Below are positions 25,751-33,167 of a stretch of DNA of 64,000 nucleotides, piece after piece (position 1 is the stretch's first letter; the number at the start of each line of letters is the position of its first letter). The stretch comes from Streptomyces sp. NBC_00820 (GTDB lineage: Bacteria; Actinomycetota; Actinomycetes; Streptomycetales; Streptomycetaceae). The position numbers were made by a program, and so were the translations under genes. The DNA lies in the NCBI RefSeq assembly GCF_036347055.1, contig NZ_CP108882.1, forward strand, positions 5,250,501 through 5,314,500. The letters run 5' to 3'. The notes beneath the pieces were generated by a model. The model saw only the letters and a program-made list of their open reading frames with translations, did no database searches and was not told the DNA's origin.

Positions 25751-26962
25751 ATGCCTAAGATCCACATTCCTGTCATCGGCTACAAGCAGGGCGGTCGACA
25801 GATGATGACCACCGCCATGTCTGCCGTCGACCTCGTGTCGATGGTGGCCAAGCCGGAGGCGTGGGATCCGGTCAAGACCACCGCCCATGGCAATCGGCCG
25901 CGCGACAACAACCACATGGCCGGCATCGTCAGCTACTTGGAGACCGAGGAGAAGTTCGTCCTCGGCGCCGCGGTGCTGTACCTCACGTCGAAGGAGGCTG
26001 AGTTCAAGCCCATCCCCGTTCCCGGCGTCACGACGGAAATCGATGCCGCGCAGGTGGGCACCCTCGCCATCGACATTGGGGCAAAGTTCGACATCGGTGA
26101 CGGACAGCACCGCATCGGCGCTTACGAGAAGATCGTCCAGAGTCGCGACGAAGACGATCCGCTCATTGAGCGCTTGCGCACCGCCGGCCAGCCTCTGATC
26201 ATCGTTATCGAGGACGACCCCAAGCACCGCGCGCAGGACTTCGCCGATCTTCAGCGCAACGTCAAGGCCCCGACGGCCTCTATGGGTCAGTCCATGGATC
26301 GCCGTCAACCCATCAACCGCGAGCTCTCCGACCTCTTCGACGACGTCCCGCTCCTCCAGGACAAGGTCGAGTACTTCAAGGACAACCCGGGCAAGCTCTC
26401 GGCGAAGGCGTTCAGCTTCAAGACCGTCCGTTACGTCTCTGGGCTGCTTCTGGTCGGCAATGGCTACCGCTCGCCGGCCACCATGGACAAGGCTGTCAAC
26501 GGCCGCTTCGAGGGCGAAAAGAGTGATCCTGAGAAGGCTCGCTCCACCCTGAAGGAGTTCTGGACTGGGCTGGGAGAGCTGGTTCGCTTCGCTGACGTCG
26601 TGGACGGCAACGTCACCGTTCCTGAGCTGCGTGAGGCTACCTACCTCACCTCTGCCGGCGTTCTGTACGCCATCGCTTTTGCGGTCCACGCGATCACCCT
26701 CGACGGCAAGACCAGCGTCGCGGATGCGGTCCGCGCCTTGGATGGGGTGGACTTCGACCGCACCACCAAGACGGCCGACATTAAGATCGAAGACACGATC
26801 TTCGCCGGCAACCTGATCGACCCCGAAACGGGCAAGCTCGTGGCTGGTCGAACGGCCTGGGAGGCCGCGGGCGCCCTGCTCTTCGCAGAGATCGCCACGG
26901 TTCTCCATGGCAGCGGCACCGTCCCCGCTCAGACGTCTGCAGATGAGACGGCCAGCGTCTGA
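25751..26962 (+). CDS. orphan DndB-family (DGQHR domain) protein
   Basis: 403 residues. The DGQHR signature is intact in FDIGDGQHRIGAYE (about residues 115-128) and is preceded by the N-terminal beta region typical of DndB (IHIPVIGYKQGGRQMMTTAM). In dnd systems DndB represses and modulates DNA phosphorothioation, but no dndA, C, D or E is present here. DGQHR proteins also resemble ParB-type nuclease folds. The ATG at 25751 follows a GGAGGGGGAG run. A 15-bp terminator lies 20 bp after the stop. It is plausibly a defence or counter-defence gene of the element. Confidence 0.82.
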   Translation: MPKIHIPVIGYKQGGRQMMTTAMSAVDLVSMVAKPEAWDPVKTTAHGNRPRDNNHMAGIVSYLETEEKFVLGAAVLYLTSKEAEFKPIPVPGVTTEIDAAQVGTLAIDIGAKFDIGDGQHRIGAYEKIVQSRDEDDPLIERLRTAGQPLIIVIEDDPKHRAQDFADLQRNVKAPTASMGQSMDRRQPINRELSDLFDDVPLLQDKVEYFKDNPGKLSAKAFSFKTVRYVSGLLLVGNGYRSPATMDKAVNGRFEGEKSDPEKARSTLKEFWTGLGELVRFADVVDGNVTVPELREATYLTSAGVLYAIAFAVHAITLDGKTSVADAVRALDGVDFDRTTKTADIKIEDTIFAGNLIDPETGKLVAGRTAWEAAGALLFAEIATVLHGSGTVPAQTSADETASV

Positions 26963-26982
26963 TCGATGCCGTTCCGACACTG

Positions 26983-27023
26983 ATCGGTCGCCGTTCCTTG
27001 ACATCCGCGGAACGGCGACCGAT
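26983..27023 (+). terminator. terminator after dndB-like gene
   Basis: A perfect 15-bp stem (26983-26997 with 27009-27023) and an 11-nt loop. Confidence 0.8.
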
Positions 27024-27181
27024 GTGCATACGGCTTAGGAGGGCAGCATGCGCAGCGAAGAGCAATGCTCGGAACCTGTGGATCGGTGCCGGGAGGAACG
27101 CGGAGGGCGTACCTTCCCGATGATCCCTTGAAGGTCTCCGAGTAGGCCCGCGTTCGCAGCGCGGGTCGGGAAGGCACGCCC

Positions 27182-28435
27182 GTGCTGAGCGTAGTGAACG
27201 CGGACGGCAGTATCGCGTCCGGCTCCCTGATCGACGAGATCGTCCGCGAGGGCGCCCGCCGGATGCTGGCCGCCGCGCTGGAGGCGGAAGTCAACCAGTA
27301 CATAGCCGAGTTGGCTGCCGAGACCGACGAGCGCGGACGGCGCCTGGTCGTACGCAACGGCCACCACCGGCCCAGGACAGTCGTCACCGCGGCCGGGCCG
27401 GTCGAGGTCACCGCGCCGCGCGTCAACGACCGCCGCGTCGACGAGGCCACCGGCGAGCGCAAGCGGTTCTCCTCCAAGATCCTTGCGCCGTGGTGCCGCA
27501 AGTCACCGAAGATCTCGGAGGTGCTGCCGCTGCTCTACCTGCACGGACTGTCGTCCGGAGACTTCGTGCCCGCGCTGGAGCAGTTCCTCGGCGGCACGGC
27601 CGGACTGTCGGCCGCGACGGTGACCCGGCTGACGAAGCAGTGGAGCGACGACCACGCCGCCTTCCAGGACCGGGACCTGTCCGACCGTGATTTCGTCTAC
27701 GTATGGGCCGACGGGGTCCACCCGAAGGTGCGGCTCGGCCAGGCGCACTCGTGCGTGCTGGTCATCCTCGGCGTCCGCCTGGACGGCACCAAGGAGCTGA
27801 TCGCGCTGGCCGAGGGACTGCGGGAGTCCACCGAGTCGTGGGCCGACCTGCTGCGCGACTGCCGCCGCCGCGGAATGCGCGACCCCGAACTCGTCATCGG
27901 CGACGGCGCGATGGGCCTGTGGAAAGCCCTGATCGAGGTGTTCCCGACGGCTCGGCACCAGCGCTGCTGGGTCCATAAAGCCCGTAACGTGACGAACTGT
28001 CTTCCGAAGTCCGCACAGCCGGGCGCAACGAAGGCAATGCAGGAGATCTACAACGCAGAGGACAGGGCCCACGCCGAGAAGGCGATCGAGGCGTTCTCCC
28101 GCACTTACGGCACGAAGTGGCCCAAGGCCGTCGCGAAGATCACCGACGACCGGGACGAACTGCTCGCGTTCTACGACTTCCCGGCCGAGCACTGGGTCCA
28201 CCTGCGGACCACGAATCCCATCGAGTCGACCTTCTCCACCGTCAAGCTCCGGACCAAGGTCACCCGAGGCGCCGGCAGCCCGGCCGCGGCCCTGGCCATG
28301 GTGTTCAAGCTCGTCGAATCCGCCCAGGCCCGCTGGCGGGCGATCACCGGAGCCCACCTGGTCCCACTCGTCCGGGCCGGGGCCCGGTTCGAGAACGGTC
28401 TGCTGGTCGAACGCACCGAAAGCCACGCGGCCTGA
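27182..28435 (+). CDS. IS256-family transposase (mutator type)
   Basis: 417 residues, apparently full length. The DDE triad contexts are VWADGVH, VIGDGAMGLW and TNPIESTFSTVKLRTK, and the HQRCWVHKARNV stretch (the C-x2-H region) is typical of the family. GTG at 27182 is the chosen start; about 120 bp separate it from the left inverted repeat. No frameshift is visible, so the enzyme is probably active. Confidence 0.93.
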   Translation: MLSVVNADGSIASGSLIDEIVREGARRMLAAALEAEVNQYIAELAAETDERGRRLVVRNGHHRPRTVVTAAGPVEVTAPRVNDRRVDEATGERKRFSSKILAPWCRKSPKISEVLPLLYLHGLSSGDFVPALEQFLGGTAGLSAATVTRLTKQWSDDHAAFQDRDLSDRDFVYVWADGVHPKVRLGQAHSCVLVILGVRLDGTKELIALAEGLRESTESWADLLRDCRRRGMRDPELVIGDGAMGLWKALIEVFPTARHQRCWVHKARNVTNCLPKSAQPGATKAMQEIYNAEDRAHAEKAIEAFSRTYGTKWPKAVAKITDDRDELLAFYDFPAEHWVHLRTTNPIESTFSTVKLRTKVTRGAGSPAAALAMVFKLVESAQARWRAITGAHLVPLVRAGARFENGLLVERTESHAA

Positions 28436-28448
28436 GGAGAATGCCCAG

Positions 28449-28775
28449 ATGACCGTCTCCGACACCTACGGCACGAACTCCTACACAGCCAAGGAGTTGG
28501 CCAGCCTGCTCGCCGACCGACTCGACGTGACCTTCACCGAACGCGAGAGCGACTACCTCGGCGTCTACTTCCTGGCCACCCTCGCCGACACGACCCGCCT
28601 CCAGATCCAGCCGAACGCCATTCCCGGAGACGACGAGGAAGACGATCTCTACGACGACGAGCACCCCGACGTGTCGGTACTCCTGCTCATCACCTCGCCG
28701 GCCGCCGCCGAGCCTCTCAGCAACGAGCTCTCGGCGGTCGGAGAACTCACCAGGCTCCGATCAACTCGAAGCTGA
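28449..28775 (+). CDS. passenger gene inside the IS256-type element
   Basis: 108 residues, 13 bp after the transposase stop, with GAGGAGAATGCCCAG before the ATG. It ends 7 bp before the right inverted repeat, so it is fully inside the element. The sequence has TAKELASLLADRLDVTFTER, an acidic loop (GDDEEDDLYDDEHPD) and a LLLITSPAA beta strand. I do not recognise it. A role as transposition regulator or as immunity-like cargo is possible but unsupported. Confidence 0.65.
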   Translation: MTVSDTYGTNSYTAKELASLLADRLDVTFTERESDYLGVYFLATLADTTRLQIQPNAIPGDDEEDDLYDDEHPDVSVLLLITSPAAAEPLSNELSAVGELTRLRSTRS

Positions 28776-29024
28776 GCAACTGCCGATCCACAAGTCTTGA
28801 CTATTGCTCCGCAGCGAACCCAGCTCTGCGGTACAGCAGTGAAGTACAGCAACCGCAGCAACCGGCCTCACCCAGCACCGGCCCCGCAAGACCGTAGCTC
28901 GACCGGTATGACCGTTCGCGACCGATCCACATAGAGCTACGGATCAGAAGGTGCCCGTGCCCCATCCGTGCCCGATGCCGCGGGAACCTGCGGGGAACAC
29001 CGGGCAGGCACGGTGATCGAGCAC

Positions 29025-29067
29025 GAGAACGGCCCCCGACCAGATGCCCAGGTCAGGGGCCATTCTC
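29025..29067 (-). terminator. terminator beyond the tRNA-Ser fragment
   Basis: A stem of 15 pairs in 17 positions (29025-29041 with 29051-29067) lies just 3' of the tRNA-Ser fragment on the minus strand, as expected for a former tRNA transcription unit. Confidence 0.6.
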
Positions 29068-29080
29068 ACTGCTCATCAAG

Positions 29081-29141
29081 CGGAGGTGGTGGGATTTGAA
29101 CCCACGGTGACATCGCTGCCACGACGGTTTTCAAGACCGTA
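29081..29141 (-). pseudogene. 3' half of tRNA-Ser(UGA)
   Basis: On the minus strand the anticodon arm ACGGT-CTTGAAA-ACCGT (anticodon TGA, Ser), a long variable arm, the T arm GTGGG-TTCAAAT-CCCAC, the acceptor 3' strand CACCTCC and discriminator G are all present. The expected 5' acceptor strand (GGAGGTG) and the D arm are absent; the sequence becomes unrelated after 29141. It is the kind of 3' tRNA remnant left by integrases that target tRNA genes. A tRNA finder may report it as a pseudo-tRNA. Confidence 0.75.
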
Positions 29142-29167
29142 TGCCGCAGCCCGAGGCGGGCGGGCGA

Positions 29168-29545
29168 TCAGTTACCAGTGAAGACGGGGACGATCACTGC
29201 TGCGATCGCAGAGAGTAGGCCGGCTACGGCCAAGAAGGCGTTGAACTTCTCCTTCGGGGTCGGGAAAACGGCACGACTCACGTCCCCGACCTTGCTCCGC
29301 AGCACGATCATCTTGAGCTTCTGCCAACGATGTTGGCGGTTTCGGCACCCCATCAGTACGCCATAAGCGTTGTTCCGGCAGTAGGTCCGACCGTCCCGAT
29401 TGACCGCTCCACACCAGACCGGCACCTGGAAAGAAGCGTAGGCGAAGACCGCAACGGACAAAGCGGCGGTGATCGGGAGGGCCCATCGCTGGGTCCACGC
29501 GACGACGAGTGCCCCAACCGCGATATATCCCCAGTACAGGCGCAT
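29168..29545 (-). CDS. small membrane protein of the element
   Basis: 125 residues from an ATG preceded by GGGGAA (an upstream ATG at 29557 has no good ribosome site). Two adjacent N-terminal hydrophobic segments (YWGYIAVGALVVAW, LPITAALSVAVFAYASF) are followed by a Cys-containing loop (VWCGAVNRDGRTYCRNNAYG ... GCRN) and a C-terminal helix (AFLAVAGLLSAIAAVIVPVF). The Cys pattern hints at metal binding or disulphides. Function unknown. Confidence 0.6.
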   Translation of the reverse strand: MRLYWGYIAVGALVVAWTQRWALPITAALSVAVFAYASFQVPVWCGAVNRDGRTYCRNNAYGVLMGCRNRQHRWQKLKMIVLRSKVGDVSRAVFPTPKEKFNAFLAVAGLLSAIAAVIVPVFTGN

Positions 29546-29735
29546 GGCTTTCCCCATGAGAGCGCAGCGTAATGGCATATGCGCAGGTCAAGCAGCAGCG
29601 CGAATCAGACAGAATCGCCGCTATGGCGTATACGTCCCTCTTGACTGCCGGTGCCTTTGGCGAAGCGGTCCGGTCCGGGCCGTCTCCGGGCCGTCCGGCG
29701 GTGCTCGGCGATGACCGGCGATGACAAACGTCGAC

Positions 29736-29775
29736 GGCTCCGCCGCTGGTCAGAGAGTTGACCGGTGACGGAGCC
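29736..29775 (-). terminator. hairpin now serving mrp
   Basis: GGCTCCG/CGGAGCC outer stem with an inner GGTCA/TGACC stem, 21 bp beyond the mrp stop and inside the element. It appears to replace the native terminator displaced to 23322-23355. Confidence 0.5.
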
Positions 29776-29796
29776 GCAGATCGCAGGGGGGCGACT

Positions 29797-29812
29797 TCAG
29801 AACTTGTTCTTC
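29797..29812. repeat. attR-like direct repeat (3' end of the present mrp)
   Basis: TCAGAACTTGTTCTTC, identical to 23368-23383; flanking bases differ on both sides of both copies. It includes the mrp stop codon. Confidence 0.8.
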
Positions 29813-30954
29813 GGGGTGAGACCCAGTGACAGGCCCGACAGGCCGCGCTGCCGGCCGCCCAGCTTGCCCGCGATGGCACGCAGGGCGGAGCCGGCCGGGG
29901 AGTCCGGGTCGGTGAGGACGATCGGCTTGCCCTCGTCGCCGCCCTCGCGGAGGCGGACGTCGATGGGGATGCTGCCGAGGACCGGAACCGTCGTGCCCGT
30001 GGTGCGGGTCAGGCCCTCGGCGACCATCTGGCCGCCGCCCGTGCCGAAGACGTCGACCATGTCGCCGCAGTGCGGGCACGGCAGGCCGGACATGTTCTCG
30101 ACCACGCCGACGATCTTCTGGTGGGTCTGTACCGCGATCGAGCCGGCGCGCTCGGCGACCTCGGCCGCGGCCTGCTGCGGCGTCGTGACGACCAGGATCT
30201 CGGCGTTCGGGACCAGCTGCGCGACCGAGATGGCGATGTCACCGGTGCCGGGCGGCAGGTCCAGGAGCAGGACGTCCAGGTCGCCCCAGTACACGTCCGC
30301 CAGGAACTGCTGGAGGGCGCGGTGGAGCATCGGGCCGCGCCAGACGACCGGGGCGTTGCCCGGGGTGAACATGCCGATGGAGATGACCTTCACGCCGTTC
30401 GACTGCGGCGGCATGATCATGTTCTCGACCTGGGTCGGGCGGCCGTCCACGGCCAGCATGCGCGGCACGCTGTGGCCGTAGATGTCGGCGTCCACGACAC
30501 CGACCTTCAGACCGTCGGCGGCCATCGCGGCCGCCAGGTTCACCGTCACCGAGGACTTGCCGACGCCGCCCTTGCCGGAGGCGACCGCGTAGACGCGGGT
30601 GAGGCTGCCCGGCTTGGCGAAGGGGACCTCGCGCTCCGCCTGGCCGCCGCGCAGCGCGTTGGCCAGCTCCTTGCGCTGCTCGTCGCTCATCACGTCCAGC
30701 GTGACGCCGACACGGGTGACGCCTTCGACCCGGGACACCGCATCGGTCACACGCTGGGTGATCGTCTCGCGCATCGGGCAGCCGGAGACCGTCAGGTAGA
30801 CGGTGACCGCGACCGCTCCGTCCGCTCCGATCTCCACCGATTTGACCATGCCGAGTTCGGTGATGGGGCGGTTGATCTCGGGGTCGTTCACCGTCGCGAG
30901 CGCTGCGTGCACGGCGTCACTCGTCGGGGTGGAATCCGGCCTATCGGCAGCCAT
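29797..30954 (-). CDS. mrp: Mrp/NBP35-type Fe-S cluster carrier ATPase
   Basis: 385 residues. An N-terminal MIP18/DUF59 domain (residues 8-85, with GCPM) is followed by the P-loop ATPase domain with the deviant Walker motif SGKGGVGKSS and the bridging Cys pair in GLPCPHCGDM. The family carries and transfers [4Fe-4S] clusters to target proteins. ATG at 30954. The C terminus GLTPKNKF overlaps the attachment site of the integrated element, whose arrival kept the protein intact. The order with DUF1003 and the CBS/MgtE-like gene upstream is conserved (Rv1229c-Rv1232c). Confidence 0.94.
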   Translation of the reverse strand: MAADRPDSTPTSDAVHAALATVNDPEINRPITELGMVKSVEIGADGAVAVTVYLTVSGCPMRETITQRVTDAVSRVEGVTRVGVTLDVMSDEQRKELANALRGGQAEREVPFAKPGSLTRVYAVASGKGGVGKSSVTVNLAAAMAADGLKVGVVDADIYGHSVPRMLAVDGRPTQVENMIMPPQSNGVKVISIGMFTPGNAPVVWRGPMLHRALQQFLADVYWGDLDVLLLDLPPGTGDIAISVAQLVPNAEILVVTTPQQAAAEVAERAGSIAVQTHQKIVGVVENMSGLPCPHCGDMVDVFGTGGGQMVAEGLTRTTGTTVPVLGSIPIDVRLREGGDEGKPIVLTDPDSPAGSALRAIAGKLGGRQRGLSGLSLGLTPKNKF

Positions 30955-31094
30955 CGGTCTTCCTTCGCAGCTAGTCTCCTGCTCGAGCCATAAGGCGCCG
31001 GGCAGGGCTTGTCCGTCGTGAGGGCGCGGACGCGTTCAAATGAGAAGCCGCTCCCTCCGGGAGAGGCGGAGTCACAAGGACGATGTTACGGCGC

Positions 31095-31673
31095 TCAGAG
31101 CCGCCGTCGAGAACCGTCTCTCTGTACCACCGAAGTCCGGTGCTCCTCGATCTCCCGCAGGAGATCTTGGAGCTCGGCTCGCATCCAGTCGCGGGTGGCC
31201 ACCTCGCCCAGGCCCATGCGCAGCGCGGCGATCTCGCGGGTCAGGTACTCGGTGTCGGCGATGGACCGCTCGTTCTGCTTGCGGTCCTGCTCCAGGTTGA
31301 CGCGGTCGCGGTCGTCCTGCCTGTTCTGCGCGAGCAGGATCAGCGGGGCCGCGTAGGAGGCCTGCAGGGACAGCATCAGGGTCAGGAAGATGAACGGGTA
31401 CTGGTCGAAGCGGACCGCCGTCGGCGCGGCGATGTTCCACACCACCCACAGGATGATGACGACCGTCATCCACACGATGAAGCGGCCGGTGCCGAGGAAC
31501 CGGGCGATCTTCTCCGACAGGCGGCCGAAGGCCTCCGGGTCCCACTCGGGCACGATCCGGCGGCGGGGCGGGCGCGGCTGGTCCAGCCGGGCGCGCGGCC
31601 GGCCGGCCGCCGTGGCGCCCGTCGGGGTGCGCTCGCGGCCGCTCTCGCGGATGCCGTCGCGCTCAGGAGCCAT
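31095..31673 (-). CDS. DUF1003 membrane protein
   Basis: 192 residues. After a basic, Pro-rich start come the conserved ARFLGTGRFIVWMTVVIILWV transmembrane segment (in part), the FDQYPFIFLTLMLSLQASYA second segment and the AAPLILLAQNRQDDRDR motif, all typical of DUF1003, then a cytoplasmic coiled coil. It overlaps the end of the CBS/MgtE-like gene by 11 bp and is probably co-transcribed with it. The function of the family is unknown. Confidence 0.9.
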   Translation of the reverse strand: MAPERDGIRESGRERTPTGATAAGRPRARLDQPRPPRRRIVPEWDPEAFGRLSEKIARFLGTGRFIVWMTVVIILWVVWNIAAPTAVRFDQYPFIFLTLMLSLQASYAAPLILLAQNRQDDRDRVNLEQDRKQNERSIADTEYLTREIAALRMGLGEVATRDWMRAELQDLLREIEEHRTSVVQRDGSRRRL

Positions 31674-32976
31674 GGCCGTCAGCCTTCCGGTCCGCCACGA
31701 GGCCGGTTCCGTCGTCCTCGTCCAGGTGGAACTCCGTCTCCCGCCAGTCGTCGGGCAGCATGTGGTCCAGTACGTCGTCCACGGTGACCGCGCCCAGCAG
31801 CGAGCCGGACTCGTCCACCACGGGGGCGGCGACCATGTCGTACGTGGCGAAGAACCCGGCGATGACGGGCAGGGCGTCGTCGGGGTCGAGGGCCTGGAGG
31901 TCGTCGTCGAGGAGGGCGCTGACCAGGGTGTACGGGGGGTCGCGCAGCAGCCGCTGGAAGTGGACGGTGCCCAGGTACTTGCCGGTCGGGGTCTCGTCCG
32001 GCGGCCGGCAGACGTAGACCTGGGCGGCGAGCGCCGGGGTGAGGTCCTGGTTGCGGACCCGGGCGAGCGCGTCGGCGACGGTGGCGTCCGGGCGCAGCAC
32101 GATCGGCTCGGTGGTCATCAGACCGCCCGCGGTGTGCTCCTCGTACGACATCAGGCGCCGCATCTCCGCCGCGTCGTCGGGCTGCATCAGGCTCAGCAGC
32201 CGCTCCTTGTCCTCCTCCGGCAGTTCGGAGAGCAGGTCGGCCGCGTCGTCCGGGTCCATGGCCTCCAGGACGTCCGCCGCGCGCTCCTCCTTCAGCTTGC
32301 CGAGGATCTCGATCTGGTCGTCCTCGGGCAGTTCCTCCAGGACGTCGGCGAGGCGGTCGTCGTCCAGGGCGGCGGCGACCTCGGCGCGGCGCTTGGCGGA
32401 CAGATGGTGCAGGACGTTGGCCAGGTCGGCGGGGCGCAGCTGCTCGAAGGTGGCCAGCAGGCTTTCGGCGCCCTGCCCGTGCTCCTCCAGGGAGAACCCG
32501 GTGACGGCCGACCACTCCACGGTCAGCGTCTCGCCCTTGGCTCGCCGGAAGGCCCCGGCCTTCTTCCCCTTGCGCACGAACACGCGGTCGACCTCCCAGT
32601 CCCGGCGGGCGGGCAGCTGCTGGACGGACAGGTCCAGGACGGTGACCTCCTCGCCGGTGTCCACCAGCTGCACGCGCCGGTCCAGCAGCTCCCCGAAGAC
32701 CAGCCGCTCGGTGGGCCGCTGCTCGAAGCGGCGCACGTTGAGCACGCCGGTGGAGATGACCTGGCCGGAGTCGATGCCGGTGACCCGGGTCATGGGCAGG
32801 AAGATGCGGCGCCGGTTCGACAGCTCGACGACCAGCCCGAGGACGCGCGGGGGCTTGCGCCCGACGCGCAGCATGACGACCACGTCGCGTACGCGGCCCA
32901 CCTGGTCGCCGGTCGGATCGAAGACGGGGACCCCGGCGAGGTGCGAGACGAAGATCCGGGGGGCGCCGGCTGCCAT
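31663..32976 (-). CDS. PRC-barrel/MgtE-N/CBS-domain protein without membrane part
   Basis: 437 residues. An N-terminal PRC-barrel-like domain (VFDPTGDQVGRVRDVVV) is followed by an MgtE intracellular N domain (about residues 190-290, with repeated LEELPEDDQIEILGKL and LSELPEEDKERLLSLM helices). Two CBS domains (about 295-420) follow. The transport domain of MgtE channels is missing, so it may be a magnesium or nucleotide sensor. A GGAAG site precedes ATG 32976. It lies beside DUF1003 and close to corA, a further magnesium gene. Confidence 0.88.
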   Translation of the reverse strand: MAAGAPRIFVSHLAGVPVFDPTGDQVGRVRDVVVMLRVGRKPPRVLGLVVELSNRRRIFLPMTRVTGIDSGQVISTGVLNVRRFEQRPTERLVFGELLDRRVQLVDTGEEVTVLDLSVQQLPARRDWEVDRVFVRKGKKAGAFRRAKGETLTVEWSAVTGFSLEEHGQGAESLLATFEQLRPADLANVLHHLSAKRRAEVAAALDDDRLADVLEELPEDDQIEILGKLKEERAADVLEAMDPDDAADLLSELPEEDKERLLSLMQPDDAAEMRRLMSYEEHTAGGLMTTEPIVLRPDATVADALARVRNQDLTPALAAQVYVCRPPDETPTGKYLGTVHFQRLLRDPPYTLVSALLDDDLQALDPDDALPVIAGFFATYDMVAAPVVDESGSLLGAVTVDDVLDHMLPDDWRETEFHLDEDDGTGLVADRKADGHGS

Positions 32977-33167
32977 GACGGTGCTTCCTTTGCGTGGGGA
33001 TCGTGGGAACTGCTCGGATTTGCCCTCTCGCGTGCGCTTCAGGCTAGCCCGTACTGATCGGAGGCGCCCTGGTGGGCGGTCCGGACGGACTGGCTCGGCC
33101 GGGCGTGCGGCGCCCTTGTACGCTGCCGTACGCCGCTTTCGGAACCCTCAGAGAGGCAGCCCCGCCT

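Larger units (their letters stand above)
27060..28809 (+). mobile_element. complete IS256-family insertion sequence with passenger gene (1750 bp)
   Basis: Terminal inverted repeats of 27 bp (27060-27086 and 28783-28809) match at 21 positions, including GAGCAAT at the tip and TGTGGATCGG inside. A 9-bp direct duplication CGCAGCGAA flanks the element exactly (27051-27059 and 28810-28818), the size expected for this family. Inside are an intact transposase gene and a second gene of 108 codons. Confidence 0.9.
23384..29812. mobile_element. integrated element in the 3' end of mrp (about 6.4 kb)
   Basis: Bounded by the 16-bp direct repeats 23368-23383 and 29797-29812. Contents in order: frameshifted tyrosine integrase (minus), long imperfect palindrome, DUF3800 gene (minus), DndB-like gene (plus), a complete IS256-family insertion with passenger gene, a 3' fragment of tRNA-Ser, a small membrane-protein gene (minus) and a hairpin. 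It interrupts an otherwise conserved tatB-to-mrp block, and by eye its DNA is less GC-rich than its surroundings. It restores the mrp reading frame, so mrp remains intact. The broken integrase suggests it can no longer move by itself. Confidence 0.82.

Noticed and set aside
25751..26962. A complete dnd phosphorothioation system
   Set aside because: Only a DndB-type protein is present; no cysteine desulphurase, DndC, DndD or DndE lies in the window.
28922..28931. Second possible right end of the IS element (another CCGATCCACA)
   Set aside because: It lacks the outer part of the inverted repeat and has no matching target duplication, unlike the end at 28809.
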